From: Siphonodentalium dalli
Lineage: Eukaryota; Mollusca; Scaphopoda; Gadilida; Siphonodentaliidae
Length of the DNA: 64,000 nucleotides
Direction: 5' to 3'
Assembly: GCA_032622095.1 (NCBI GenBank)
Contig: CP136064.1
Coordinates: forward strand, 150,537,819-150,601,818
The stretch's first letter is position 1, and every line of letters begins with the position of its first letter. Positions 1 through 12,373 of this stretch are shown piece by piece. Position numbers and translations under genes: made by a program. Below the pieces are notes generated by a model, which worked only from the letters and a program-made list of their open reading frames with translations, searched no databases and was not told where the DNA came from.

Positions 1-883
1 AAATTCATATTTCGAGAAATGCTCCAAAGTCGAACCCATGACATAGAACACACCAGGATTGACTCAGTTAGGTAATATTGTGTCTTTGTCTTACTTAAGG
101 TTATATTCTGTTGAAATATGATGGAATTGATGGAATTAATTGTCAGCAATGAATGTGCCATGAGCGGCAAGTGGCGGACAACATGGAAAAAAGGAAGAAA
201 ATTGCAACATTTTGCCAGAATGTATATATATCTGGAAAGCAGCCTATAGAATGACACAGCATGCTGCAGCTAAGTTATGTGAATGACAATCCGCTCACTT
301 TTTCGAATGTCCTTGATTTGATCTTGATAATATTGCCTTTCACTTCTTTAGAACTCCAAGAATGTGAAGTTCAAAATGTATAACTTGCCTCTCCCTTATA
401 ATTACGGTAACTAAAAACTGTGCCCCCGGAGCACCATATATTGGAAATAAATGGGCATTGGGCTTGTTATTATATTACGAAGACGTCCCTATGCGAAGTC
501 GGCCCCATTAATTAGAAGGGATTAAATCGGCTTAATTTTATTGAGGTAGTGTTTATGTTGGCTAATTGTGAGGTCCTCAATTTTTGCAAACATATTATTA
601 ATATGATATCACTCAATTATGGAATGTGTTCCGTTTAGCATGAGTACAGTATCAAATAAATGCATGATGAAGACTTTTAATTTAAAGGTAGGCTCAGTTT
701 ACTATAGACCCTGCCTGACCAAGACTCAGAGCCCCATAAATGTTTGTCTTATAGCGACTGATGGTTCACTAAAGACCCACCCCTGTGCTCTACCACAACA
801 GCTGTTTAGAATGCCTGTGAATGTCACTACAAAACTTTACACATCACAGCTTTCAATGAGATTATTACATATATTATACATCC
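1..883. other. no gene recognised
   Basis: AT-rich non-coding sequence. I see no splice-bounded open frame, RNA gene or recognisable repeat. The open frame at 619-897 runs into a foldback repeat and has no coding character. Confidence 0.5.
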
Positions 884-1030
884 AAGCCTTGAAATAGTGT
901 CTGTCATTTGCAGAATGAGGTCCCCAGAGGGCAAATTTAGTGATGCTAACCAGCATAGCGTGTTAGCATCACCAAATTCACCCTCTGGGGACCTCATTCT
1001 AAAAATGACAGGCACACGATTTCAAGGCTT
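884..1030. repeat. foldback (hairpin) MITE, family 1
   Basis: Near-perfect inverted repeat. The left arm from AAGCCTTGAAAT through GCAGAATGAGGTCCCCAGAG is mirrored by the right arm ending ATTTCAAGGCTT. The arms meet around 955 with a short loop. Two further copies of the same family lie at 53414-53525 and 53705-53803. Short hairpin elements of this type are normally non-autonomous and moved by enzymes encoded elsewhere. No target duplication was resolved. The open frames seen on both strands here are by-products of the palindrome. Confidence 0.8.
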
Positions 1031-3182
1031 GAATGCACACAGTATAATATATATAAACCACTTTTACTTATGTTATACAATACATACAGTTTTTTATATT
1101 CACATAATGTTATACTATTTTGTGTAAAATTACACTTTCAACGTGTTTATTGCTGCTAACAAAATAAAATATAATCTAACACCTGTAGCGATCAGCTGTT
1201 TTGACCAGGTACTTAGGTGTAATCGAAACTGAAAGTGAAACTGATATAACGGTAATCACAACAATTGATAAGTTGTGTCGGAGACAATGGGAACAAGGTC
1301 ATGGCACTCCGAATATACGTATTCAATGTTTAGCTTCACCTACCACAAAATAAACAAGTGAAATATATTCTTAGTATAGCTTTTGCTTCGTAAAAAGCGT
1401 TCTGTTCGCGAAAACGTGCTTCAATTCTTCCGATCTGGATCTAAAGCGGAAGTGAGAACTATTCAGCGAAACGAACCCTTGCCATTTCCGTTTGTCTATT
1501 TATAGCTACTATAAAATTTGGTTCGCCATTAACTTTTACCAGGTATATAAGCGGCTGGCCGTTGAGAGCGCAGCAGGTAAATCATTTTTTTTTCTGTCTC
1601 AAACATTACTTTTTATCCACGTGAACTGCATTTAACCCCAATTACTGTGTCCGCCTAATTTTCGAAAAATTCTTTTATCATGTTCTAATTGATCCCGGTT
1701 ATTTATTTGAGCACTAAATGATAGCTTATTTATTCGGATTTCGTTTTAGCGCGAAATCCAAAAAGATCTATAAGGCCTAAACAAATAATACCTTTGTTTC
1801 CGCTTTGTTTTTTGGATAACTTTTTTTTTCCAGTATCTTTAAAAATAACTGTATAATACTTGTCAATAACCCAAACTATGCACTTCTTAGCCCCAATCAG
1901 GTTAACCCAGATGACAGAGGAACTAGAAACTCCAATTCAATCTTACATATGCTTTAATATTTACATATATACTAGTCTATATACTAAGATAGTCTTTGAT
2001 AATCCTAATATTTCCTATATGGTCTGGCGACAACTGGAGTCAGTCCAGCACCACTGCACTGTTCACATATTGGAGTGACCGTCTTGTACCGACCTCTTAA
2101 GGATGGCTTCACAACACCACCTTCTCCGCATTCAGTGAAGGATCTAGGTATTTTTTGGGGACACCTGTTTTTGGGCAATGATATGCCAAAGGCATAACCT
2201 GAAGGCCTGATCGGAGAAATGTTTGGGAAGGGTGACCCCCTGATGATGGTGGGGGTTCTTCCCCTGGACAAATTTTGAAAATCCATTGCATTTAGATCTA
2301 ATCTAAGGCTCTTTGAGTCAGTATTTTGAATTTTACAGAGAGGTCAATTTTATCAAGTTTCTCAAGCATAACTTTGGAACTTTTTATATATGTATGGATT
2401 GGAAATGCTTATAAGTTATTGTCAGATATCTTTTGGTTTTATCGGAAGCCTTATCCTGCTTGAAATTAGACTTGCCATCATCACTCTAATTCATAAATAG
2501 GCTATTTTATAAAATTCAAGTGAGACACATACCGTACATAATATACTACATGTACATGTAATACAGAAATCCTACATGTACATGTAGTACAGAAACAATG
2601 TACATTTATTAAGATAGTAATGACTATATATGGTACTAATCTCTATGTTAATTTTTCATTTGGTATTATGAGATCCCACTTGATAACCAGGTTGATTTGA
2701 TCAAATTGTTAATGTTCCTGTGCTGTAATTGATTGAAATACTGAAGTCTGAACGCTGAATGATAACATACCGTACCTGAACTCAAATTATTTGAAGTTTT
2801 CACAGATGAAAGCTAGATAAAGCCAAACATACTTTACAGTATGATTCCAACTGTTAAACTTAAATCTTTTTGTAAACTTAAATTTCTTATGTCAATATAT
2901 ATAAATATATAAATGTTTTTCATCTTGTTATGATATGAATTGGGACCTAAATTAAAAAAAAAAAAAATTTAATAATTTTTTTTTTTTTGCTTCTTTTTTT
3001 TTTTTGGTCCAATTTTTTTTTTTTTTGCAATGGCAATAAAAAGTTTAGGGTCGGCGGTTTAAAATAGGGTCGGTCGGGTTAGCGGAAACAAACGTATTTT
3101 TTGTTTAGGCCTAAAGATCGAGTGTCATGTGATTCCATAGATTGCAACACCCCGCTCCGGTTCCATGGTCGGGACGCCTTTT
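1031..3182. other. no gene recognised; low-complexity stretches
   Basis: AT-rich non-coding sequence. A pair of CTACATGTACATGTA palindromes sits at 2547-2561 and 2572-2586. Poly-A and poly-T tracts fill 2950-3030. Apart from the weak promoter-like stretch listed separately, nothing here supports a gene. Confidence 0.5.
1446..1577 (+). promoter_or_regulatory. possible promoter and 5' splice donor (weak)
   Basis: A GGAAGTG ETS-like site near 1450, TATA-like motifs at about 1508 (ACTATAAAAT) and 1542 (GGTATATAAG), then GCAGCAG followed by GTAAAT, a plausible splice donor at 1577/1578. This could be the first non-coding exon of the plus-strand gene that continues at 9112, but the sequence alone does not link them. 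AT-rich DNA yields TATA-like motifs often. Confidence 0.18.
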
Positions 3183-5141
3183 TAGCTCAACTTTACTTTG
3201 TAAAGTTTGAGCTATTGCCATGGCTTTGTCGTCCGTCGTCCGTGTGTACGTGTGTACGTGTGTACGTAAGGCGTCAACAATGCAGGATACAGGTGGTACC
3301 TTTCGTCGGATCATTATGAAATTTGTCATAGCTGTTGATATCAACATTTAGACCAGAATAATTAATTTTGGGGTCATTTGGAAAAAAAACATGGCCGCCA
3401 GTGGCCATATTGGATTTCAAAATTCAATCCATTAGCACGGGCTACAGGCCGTACTGTTTGTCTGATCTTCATGAAATTTGTCATGGATGTTAATATTGAC
3501 ATGTAGATGGGAACGAGTAATTTTGGGGTCATTCGGCCCAAAAACATGGCCGCCAGCAGCCATCTTGGATTTTACTCTTTGTATGACTAAATTCTTTAGC
3601 ACGGGCTACAGGTCGTACTTTTAGTCTGATCATCATAAATTTTGTTAAGAATGTTAATAATGACATGTAGATGGGAACCAGTCATTTTGGGGTCATTCGG
3701 CCAAAAAACATGGCCGCCAGCAGCCATCTTGTATTTTACTCTTTGTATGACTAAATCCTTTAGCACGGGCTACAGGTCGTACCTTTAGTCTGATCATCAT
3801 AAAATTTGTTATGGCTGTTCAAATTGGAATGTAGATGGGAACGAGTCATTTTGGGGTCATTCGGACAAAAAACATGGCCGCCAGCAGCCATCTTGGATTT
3901 CAAAATTTAATCCATTAGCACGGGCCACAGGTCGTACTGTTCGTCTGGTCACCATGAAATTTGTCATGGATGATAATATTGACATGTAGATGGGAACGAG
4001 TAATTTTGGGGTCATTCGGCCCAAAAACATGGCCGCCAGCAGCCATCTTGGATTTTACTCTTTGTATGACTAAATTCTTTAGCATGGGCTACAGATCGTA
4101 CCTTTAGTCTGATCATCATAAAATTTGTCATGGATGTTAACGATGACATGTAGATGGGAACGAATCATTTTGGGGTCAATCGGCCGAAAACATGGCCACC
4201 AGCAGCCATCTTGGATTTTACTCTTTGTATGACTAAATCCTTTAGCACGGGCTACAGGTCGTACCTTTAGTCTGATCATCATAAAATTTGTCATGGCTGT
4301 TCAAATTGGAATGTAGATGGGAACGAGTCATTTTGGGGTCATTCGGACAAAAAACATGGCCGCCAGCAGCCATCTTGGATTTCAAAATTTAATCCATTAG
4401 CACGGGCCACAGGTCGTACTGTTCGTCTGGTCACCATGAAATTTGTCATGGATGATAATATCAATTTGACATGTAGATGGGAACGAGTAATTTTGGGGTC
4501 ATTCGGCCCAAAAACATGGCCGCCAGCAGCCATCTTGGATTTTACTCTTTGTATGACTAAATTCTTTAGCATGGGCTACAGATCGTACCTTTAGTCTGAT
4601 CATCATAAAATTTGTCATGGATGTTAACGATGACATGTAGATGGGAACGAATCATTTTGGGGTCAATCGGCCGAAAACATGGCCACCAGCAGCCATCTTG
4701 GATTTTACTCTTTGTATGAATAAATTCTTTAGCACGGGCTACATGTCGTACCTTTAGTCTGATCATCATAAAATTTGTCTTGAATGTTAATAATGACATG
4801 TAGATGGGAACGAGTCATTTTGGGATCATTCGGCCAAAAAACATGGCCGCCAGCAGCCATCTTGGATTTTACTCTTTGTATGACTAAATTCTTTAGCATG
4901 GGCTACAGGTCGTATCTTTAGTCTGATCGTCATAAAATTTGTCATGGATGTTAACGATGACATATAGATGGGAACGACTCATTTTGGGGTCATTCGGCCG
5001 AAAACAAGGCCGCCAGCAGCCATCTTGGATTTTACTTTTCTCTTCATGTCTATAAACATGTATTAGATATTCAACTTTCCACATTCCTAATGGCTCCATT
5101 GACTGTAATACATTAAATTATTCCCTTTCCAAGTTGAGCTA
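3183..5141. mobile_element. pearl-like element with inverted ends and internal satellite
   Basis: The region is bounded by an exact 11-bp inverted pair, TAGCTCAACTT at 3183-3193 and AAGTTGAGCTA at 5131-5141. Inside lie a GTCCGTCGTCCGTGTG-type microsatellite (3225-3265) and then a tandem array of roughly 160-bp monomers. This layout (short inverted ends, microsatellite, array of ~160-bp repeats) resembles the 'pearl' or Helentron-like non-autonomous elements described in bivalves; that assignment is inference. No protein is encoded; the open frames are periodic by-products. The same monomer recurs, degenerate, at 34.53-35.34 kb and at 63.59-63.90 kb. Confidence 0.6.
3391..5005 (+). repeat. ~160-bp tandem satellite with trimeric higher-order repeat
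   Basis: Monomers are marked by CATGGCCGCCAGCAGCCAT-type boxes, with ATGG (AAGG in the last) at 3391, 3546, 3709, 3874, 4029, 4192, 4356, 4516, 4679, 4843 and 5006. Spacings are 155, 163, 165, 155, 163, 164, 160, 163, 164 and 163 bp. Two monomer classes are visible. Class A has TTTCAAAATT after the box; class B has TTTTACTCTTTGTATGA. The order A-B-B repeats with a trimer period of about 483-487 bp (3391, 3874, 4356), so the array grew by trimer duplication, not only by single monomers. Confidence 0.85.
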
Positions 5142-6113
5142 CAGTCTCATTGACACTTTCATTTTTAATACTGGAAGCCAGCTTACGAGCGACATCTCGG
5201 GGGAGGTAATGTCTCTACTGGCAGGTCGAGTGTTGTTTAGTTTCTCACAAAAATCAATCAATTGAAGTTGAACTGTACGGTGCGTATAAAAGCCGAACAC
5301 AACCGAACATAACCGAACACAAGTCCAAATAATGGGAAATATAACGAATAAAGTTCATAGGCGTGTGTATTCATGTTCACACTATTACTATACGAAGTTT
5401 GGTGGAGTTCGGGCCAATAATAAGTGTTTTATTCGATATTTTGTAAAACGCGTTTAGCTTCTCTCATGGATTAGTCTATAACGGCTGTCTAGCTATGTGA
5501 TAATTAATATCAGATATATGGTCACTAAGCCGAAAGGCTTTAATTGTTGTTGGTGGCGGTCTCTCACCTATTGTAGTTCAGTGTTTTGACAGTTAGTTGC
5601 AATCAGTATTTGATGGCGCCTACTATTATAGAAACAACATGCTTTTGGTGGGCCCCGCCATGAAAGACAACGTACGATTGTAAAAACAATAGTTGAGTGA
5701 CAAGAAAGTGAGTTCATGGTGCAATATCCGAGAAGTTCTATATATATATATAACTTTTATTCCTCCATTCTGGAGAGTCTCAATACGGTGTGCATAGTAT
5801 GTTGGGGGGATGCTCATAAAAGTATATATTAATTTAATAGGGACCACTATGGAAATAGGAAGGATTTATTTTGTTCTTCTTTTAATGTTATCACTGTTAA
5901 TGATATATTTAAATATAGAGGCTGACCAATGTTAATAATAAAATTTATTAATATTAATATCACCAACTAACCATCTTTTAAAACTTTATTGGTTAAATCT
6001 CTTTTTGATTATAGATCTGAATAGTGAGATCTTTTTATCACTCACTTACAGCTACATGTATATTATAATGTCGACCACAGTAAATAATATACAGGTGTTG
6101 CCCACGATTGAGT
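5142..6113. other. no gene recognised
   Basis: Non-coding AT-rich sequence with a TATATATATA run near 5745. No exon, RNA or structured repeat recognised. Confidence 0.5.
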
Positions 6114-6220
6114 GAGACACAGGGATTTGTCGTCCGCTCGAGACCTGGAATGTCACCCGAGGGCCGCCAGGCTCGAGGGTGACATTCCAGGTCGAGAGCG
6201 GCGATAAATCCCCGTGTCTC
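6114..6220. repeat. palindromic foldback MITE
   Basis: A long inverted repeat starts GAGACACAGGGATTTGTCG and ends in the imperfect complement closing GTGTCTC. The arms contain GACCTGGAATGTCACCC and its mirror and are separated by about 8 nt (GGCCGCCA). GC content is well above the surroundings. Confidence 0.8.
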
Positions 6221-6398
6221 CTGAAAACAAGGGTGACAACTGTTTTGTTATCTGACAAAGGAGTGCACACGAACATCCTTAACGGTAGGCCTAAGTGCGT
6301 GTCTGTAGTATATACCAATTGCATAATAAGGTTTATCTAATTGTTCCACGTTATTTTTTATTAATATAAAAAAGGTCCAATAGGAACATTACACCTTA

Positions 6399-7256
6399 CA
6401 GGGGCGGATCCAGGAAATTTGAAAAGGGGGGGTGCCTATAATATAGGCATATATGATGCGTAGCATCATCCGAGACGCGAAGCACCGAGCGTGGGAGAGC
6501 ACGAGAGGGGATCCCCATCTGGTAGGTGGGGATATGGGGGAACCTGCCCCGGGAAATTGTTTGGATACTACATTCAAAACGACACGTTTTCCTGTATCCT
6601 GTGCCCATTGAAAATCAATCGGATACTGATATTAAAATAACTATAAAAGGAATAATATTGAGATACATACATAAATTTGATATGCTCCAATCTGGGTATG
6701 CACACATAAAACACAATCTCAGTTTATGTAGCTTATATGGAGCTAGTGACAATTAAATTTACTCGGATCATATCAATGTAAATGTAAATGGATGTATCGA
6801 TGTTACTACACCAGGACTGGGTACATCACACGAGTGGGCAGTACCTTATAAACATGGCCATCCGATATGCTATATTTAGAAATAAAATATGGAGAGTCGT
6901 GCAGTGCATGATAGAAGATTAAAGCTCCTGTGGTTTCACACCAGTGATATTTGGGCCGGTGCATTGGATAAATATTTCAATTCAATCCTGGCTTCTATAG
7001 ATGCGTTTGTGCTGAAAAAACAATGCATCTATATCCAAACACTTTCCTCCATTGTTCATGCTGCCATTTTCATTTTTACTCATAATAGCCATCAGCTGCA
7101 CCATGGAAATACTATTTTCCGATGTACTTGTTTTGTTTTGTAAATGTTTGAATCACAATAAATATGCCAGAACTTTATTTCTGTAAAATTCCTTGTTCTG
7201 GCAAATATAGGGGGGGGGGGTGCGTGCCGAGGGCGCCGGATGGTAGATCCGCCCTT
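6399..7256. mobile_element. non-autonomous TIR DNA transposon (CAGGGGCGGAT ends)
   Basis: The left end CAGGGGCGGATC (6399) and right end GATCCGCCCTTG (to 7256) form imperfect terminal inverted repeats. Each is followed inwards by a G- or C-run. CCTTA directly abuts both ends (6394-6398 and 7257-7261) and fits a 5-bp target duplication. No transposase frame is present in the ~860 bp, so it would depend on an enzyme from another copy. The superfamily is not determined; hAT-like or similar elements with CAGGGGCGGAT ends are common in invertebrates. Confidence 0.6.
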
Positions 7257-7461
7257 GCCTTATAACAGATTTATGTCTGTGATAACACCATTTATACATA
7301 ACGTGCTTTAATTGCAGAACTTTATTTCTGTAAAATTCCTTGTTCTGGCAAATATAGGGGGGGGGGTGCGTGCCGAGGGCGCCGGATGGTAGATCCGCCC
7401 TTGCCTTATAACAGATTTATGTCTGTGATAACACCATTTATACATAACGTGCTTTAATTGC
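7168..7461 (+). repeat. 147-bp tandem duplication
   Basis: The segment 7168-7314 is repeated immediately at 7315-7461, apparently identical, including a 10-G run. It spans the right end of the preceding transposon plus about 58 bp of flank, so it arose after that insertion. Confidence 0.85.
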
Positions 7462-9111
7462 AAATTAAAAAACAACAATTATGCAAATTAGCAACACCAC
7501 AGTTTGCAGTTATTACGAATCAGTGGGGTTTATATAATGAGTGTTTTCGAAAATTATTTGAGAGCTGTGAGCTGTTGAGTTCTTCTTAATACTATGTTTG
7601 AGCGGTCAACAACTGTCGAAATGTTACCCTTGAGGGCAACAAGTGATTTGCGGCCCTCATCGTGACACACCCGCAGCCAATCACAAGAGAATGGGATGAA
7701 GGATAACAATATGTTTTAAGTGAATGTGTAAGGATGTGGCTGTACAATCAGTGGACCTCATTTAGACCAAATTTGCTGAGCAATCTTTTGCGCCACCTTT
7801 GTTATTCAATAATATTACTAATATATGCCTTTATAAATGACAATAACATGACTCAATTGCTCCTTTATAACAATATTTAAACTGATTGAATGCATTCTCC
7901 TGGACAAAATATATATATGATACCGAATTATTGTGACACTTATTTTGAATAAATTGTGTGAAATATGATTTTGGATTATCCCTCTTTTATTAAATTTACC
8001 AAACGGCAATTAATGGTCCTATACCACGATAATAGTGGAATTCAGGATGTGCCTGACCTGATTATGTACATGTTTTCTGTCTGATCATTTCCCAATTTTG
8101 AACTGACAGCGTGTAGAATGGGTGGATTAAAATAAAATTTGGTCTTTCGAGTGTTTGTCTATAAACAAATGGTTCTGTAACATTTTTTATGTTTGTTTAC
8201 ATAACAAAGCAATCAAACGTGACAATAACATGCCATGTGCGCGATATTTATGATTGGTATAAGAACAAAATCTCTGTATTATATAACACTCTTTCTGTTT
8301 ATGACAGTTTTAGCGGATGTGACTATTTTAACAGCTATATAGCCCCTGCGAATGGCACCCGTAACTTTAAGCAGACTGCAAACGATGCAATAATGTTGCA
8401 GGGTGTCCGCATATGATGAAACAATACCCTGCAACAAAGTTGCGCAACATTGTTTGCAAGTCATTGCACACGACGCAACAGGCTTGCAACAAAAAGTTGA
8501 CATTGACGTTGACAAAACTATCTTATAATCCACTTGAAATTATGTTATTTATTGCAACCTATAGTCCTTTGTAATGTATATCATTAATAATTAAAATATA
8601 GCTGATAACCAAAAGGTTGAATGAATTTATCGAATTCGAAATACTAGTATGATGTAGCTTGATGTACATCTTGGGGCTAAATATGCTAAACCAAAAAATA
8701 ACAAAATATTGACAGAAAAATCTACCAAAGATGAACGATTTCGCAACAAAAAGTGTAGTTTATTATCTCAAACATCGCTCAGTATAACCAAAGTTTATTA
8801 TGTTCTTTAAATTATAGACTATTGAGTAACATCAGCTTTTTCAATCATGAATTAAAAGATGTTTTGTATTCTCAGACTTGGTGTATTTTAAAAATGTCTG
8901 CCTCGATCAAGTTTGGTGAAAACCCAGAGCTGATATTAGCATGCGACAATCACTAAAAATGGATTCATGTTGCAAATAATAGACATTTAGCTGGTGTATG
9001 GACTGAGACTTTTCAGTTTTTAATTTTATATTTATTTTTCCAAATTAGGTCAGCATTTGTAATTCATGAAAAAGTTGTGAAAAAAAATCAGAGCTATGTT
9101 TATGTTTTTAG
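7462..9111. other. no gene recognised (probable intron or upstream region of PEX2)
   Basis: AT-rich. A short inverted pair, GTTGCAGGGT and ACCCTGCAAC, lies around 8395-8440. The exon carrying the PEX2 start codon should lie upstream of 9112, but I could not find a convincing one here. Confidence 0.4.
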
Positions 9112-9189
9112 CTGGATTCTGCTGAACTAGACAGTGAGATATTCAATGTGACAAAGTCTCAGTTCTCAAAAATGTTCAAGTATTTCAAG
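9112..9189 (+). CDS. PEX2: PEX2 coding exon (N-terminal segment)
   Basis: A 78-bp exon of 26 codons with no stop, preceded by a pyrimidine-rich acceptor (TATGTTTTTAG) and followed by a consensus donor (AAG|GTGAGT). Read in phase 0 it begins LDSAELDSEIF and ends SQFSKMFKYFK. As I remember human PEX2, this aligns without gaps to about residues 20-45, sharing LD, EL, SQF and the terminal FK. PEX2 is a peroxisomal membrane RING E3 ligase subunit that acts with PEX10 and PEX12 to monoubiquitinate the import receptor PEX5. This stretch precedes the transmembrane region and the RING. The next exon (16006) continues the alignment exactly. Human PEX2 has a single coding exon, so this gene is split where the human one is not. 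The start exon and everything after exon 16006 were not found. Confidence 0.85.
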
Positions 9190-9320
9190 GTGAGTCTCAT
9201 TACTCTGATTAAACTATTCTATATGTGAAATTATGCTAAAGTGGCTCATAATGTTTGTAATAATATAGCGTAATACAGGAATCAAAATAGGTCAACAAGT
9301 AAATTAAATATTAATGTTAC
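9190..9320 (+). other. start of the 6.8-kb PEX2 intron
   Basis: The intron runs 9190-16005, phase 0 at both ends, GTGAGT to TTTCAG. It holds the repeats listed below. Confidence 0.7.
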
Positions 9321-9424
9321 AGATAGACACCAAGTTGGTATTGGGTATGTGGGAGAAACAACACTGTTGAGGGCAGAAGGTGGTTGTTTCTCATGCATAC
9401 CCAATACCAACAAGGTGTCTATCT
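9321..9424. repeat. palindromic foldback MITE in PEX2 intron
   Basis: The left arm AGATAGACACCAAGTTGGTA and following bases are mirrored by a right arm ending AAGGTGTCTATCT. Stem arms are about 45 bp and the loop is around 9368-9375. Confidence 0.8.
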
Positions 9425-10342
9425 ACTTAGAACAATTCAAACCGTCTGATATCAGAATCCAGATACCAGAAAGATGCAAATCATGGTTATTTGATTTTGT
9501 AGTATATAAACTTTGAAAAATTCTATTAATTAATTCAATTACCCCTTTGCGAGACCCAGCATGATATTGTCCGGAACAAAACATTCACATATATTGTTTC
9601 TCAAACTTTCCTAAAAGTTTAGTTGGCGATCATGCGCCCTATAATGGACTATTTCCATACCTTTTTGGAGCCGGTTTCTAATCGGCCATTCTATTGCTTT
9701 AGAGGGTACGTGTTCAGAGAAAAGCGACTCGTCAAATCCCGTGGCTTCGGTGATGTTCATATCAAGATTGCCTTATCATTCTTAACTTGATTTCTCTTAA
9801 ATCCGGAGAACGAGGGGTGATTTGTTCAAGGTATATAAATTCCAAATGGGTATTTTATAATTAAAATTCACTATTTACAAGATCAACGTATATAAAATCC
9901 AAATGGATATTATGATAAAATCCCAATGGATATTATGATAGGATACAAATGGATATTATGATGTGGATTAAAATTCTCTGTTTACAAGATATCATACCAA
10001 CCTATGAGGCGCCATACATTTTTTTTTTTGGTGCCAATTTTTATTACGTAATTTCATTAACGTCATCGTTACGTTGTAAAGAAGTCTGTGTATATCAATG
10101 TCCATTTTCAATTGATTGTTCATTATATGTACCTGATGAAGGCTGTATTGCTGAAAGGTAGTAAAACATTAAAGATTTGATGGGTCTATAACTTGTGTTA
10201 TCTAATTGCAGAGAGGTTCCTATATATATTAGATATATATAAGCAACTGGAACTAAGAGTCAGTCAGAATCTTTCCGATATTAAATTTGATTTGATTTGA
10301 TTTATATCAATAACTTCATTAAAGACCTTATATGATAGTTAA
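9425..10342. other. intronic sequence with short tandem repeats
   Basis: Around 9838-9962 a 20-23-bp motif containing CAAATGGATATTATGATA recurs about four times. TTTGATTTGATTTGATTT occurs near 10285. No gene. Confidence 0.5.
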
Positions 10343-12373
10343 CTCTTTCACCACTGGATTTCCATTGGGAAATTCCACCAAACCCTGGGTTAATTACTGA
10401 CAATTCTCTGAAATGCGTCTCAGTGATAGTACCATGCGCTAAAATTGAGATATATATTGTACAAACAGGAAACTTGGCCCATATATACATTGGACCATAC
10501 TCATCGTTTTCGGGTATGATCACATGCATGACATGACCATCTTTGGCAACGGTTTCTAGGCAACCACAGGGTTGTTAAAAAAAATCACCTATACCATGTA
10601 AATTGGTATATAATGTAACAGAAAAATATGGGATAGCAATCACATTTCATACCGAATAGTACATTGTAGATATCTGGTATGAGCAAAGAGCATTTTTCGT
10701 ATCATGTTTGGTTAGCAACGGTTGCTATGTGTAAGATTCTTAACTATAAAAGGTACCAATTAACCCTCTGTTATCAGAATGAGACCTGCGTGAATTCGTT
10801 ATTTTTTTCATCGAAATAACAAGCATGGAACTTGATATATATATACATATGTGTCCATTGTCTGTGGGCATTATTCTAGTTCTACAATCATCTCAGCTTA
10901 GTTCAACCATAACAACCGTTGCTAGGCAAATATTGGATGTCTTGAAATGTAGCTATACTATTGATTTTATCAGTGGTCATTAAGCCATATAACACATGCA
11001 AATAAATTTCTCTCTCCAACAACATTGAGACACTTACATACAAATTTTTTAAGGCGATCCAGGCACTTCCCACCTGTGTCAATTTATAACTGTTCCTGGG
11101 CAGGTAAGCCCCCAGGCCTTTAAATTACCCCAAATTAACGTCGTTAAACGGTGTCCCCATATAACGGATATAGAGCTGGGACGGTTATGGGTTTTTCGTG
11201 ACCGGTTATGAACGGCAAAAAACCGCGATTAACCGGTTAACCACATATTATAGGTACTATTATGGGTGGGTAAGCCCAGTATGCAGAACGGCGATGATTG
11301 TGATGCTCACTGACATGGAAAAGTTTGAGAACGGCTCCTGCCCATTATACAAAGAAGTTGTCACCCATGACACACATAATCACATATCTAATTAAGTACA
11401 CATCTTCAATTTATTACTGAATAAAATAAATATACAATGTCATTCCCCTGTGAGGCTGTGTTGTGTTCATTTATTGTCCTTGTAAAATTACTCCATCGCC
11501 ATCGGGATATGTGATCGGGCGGGAAGCTGAACACACCGACACGGAAGTGACGACTAGAAAGGTTTAATATACATTCCGGAATATTTTATTGATTATTCCG
11601 CAATTTCCGGTAGCTGGGTGGGCGAACAATTATTATTTATTCTTAATGAAATACTTACATATACGTTAATATGTGATGTTGTGGGGGGGGAATGGATTGA
11701 AGGGCCGGGAGTCTCAAGAAATAACTAGTCGTTGATAACAAAAACAATTATCTTCCTGATAATAATACTGAATACGAGTCATGCGATGTGACAATGTTGT
11801 AAGATCACACGTGTGCTGACCCTTTGATGTTTCGTTTTGACGTCGGCAGGCTGTTAAATGTAGCCTTCAAAGAGCAGACACACCGCGTTTGCTGTTGTTC
11901 CGTCAATCTCGGATTCATTTTAATTGACGGAGACAGATTAACCCTCTTATAGCCAGTTATAGCTGACCATCACAGTGATCATACACTATAATAGTGATGT
12001 TACGGTTAACCGACCACGGCAAATCCGTGACCGGTCACGGCCATAGTTGGTGGTTAACCGGTTAACCGCATAACCGTCCCAGCTCTAAACGGATATGACC
12101 CCAAATTTTTTTTAAATCTAAAAAAATGACAGTTCTGGTCTGTTTATGGATTTTTCTGCCGTAATTTTTCACAGCACCTCCAGTGGGAGTACAATATTGA
12201 TTCCAATAATAATCATCGTGGTATATACATTGATCCTTCTTGAATATTAAGTTTATAATATTTAGTTATAAAGTAGGGAAGTGAGAATGGTTTCGCCAGC
12301 CCGCTGTAGCGGGCCACCGGGGTGAACGTAAATGACGTCGTGCCCGCCACAGCGGGCCGCCGGGTTGAAAGAG
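10343..12373. mobile_element. possible TTAA-flanked element (tentative)
   Basis: TTAA followed by CTCTTTCACC at the left (TTAA 10339-10342) and GGTTGAAAGAG followed by TTAA at the right (12374-12377) give matching ends like the other TTAA MITEs in this window. The right end carries two CCCGC...AGCGGGCC hairpins (about 12300-12362). The inverted match is only about 10 bp, so this may be two unrelated ends. A complete hAT insertion lies inside it. Confidence 0.3.
11171..12087. mobile_element. non-autonomous hAT transposon
   Basis: The ends TAGAGCTGGGACGGTTATG and CATAACCGTCCCAGCTCTA are perfect inverted repeats. AACGGATA abuts both sides (11163-11170 and 12088-12095), an 8-bp target duplication diagnostic of hAT elements. 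Subterminal GGTTAACCGG and CGGTTAACC motifs recur near each end, as expected for transposase binding. No transposase frame survives in 917 bp. The identical duplications suggest a fairly recent insertion. Confidence 0.88.

Noticed and set aside
827-1127. Two similar small proteins on opposite strands
   Set aside because: They are the two arms of a foldback MITE read in both directions.
4079-5099. Series of minus-strand frames of 68-77 codons with near-identical sequence
   Set aside because: Periodic by-products of the ~160-bp satellite.
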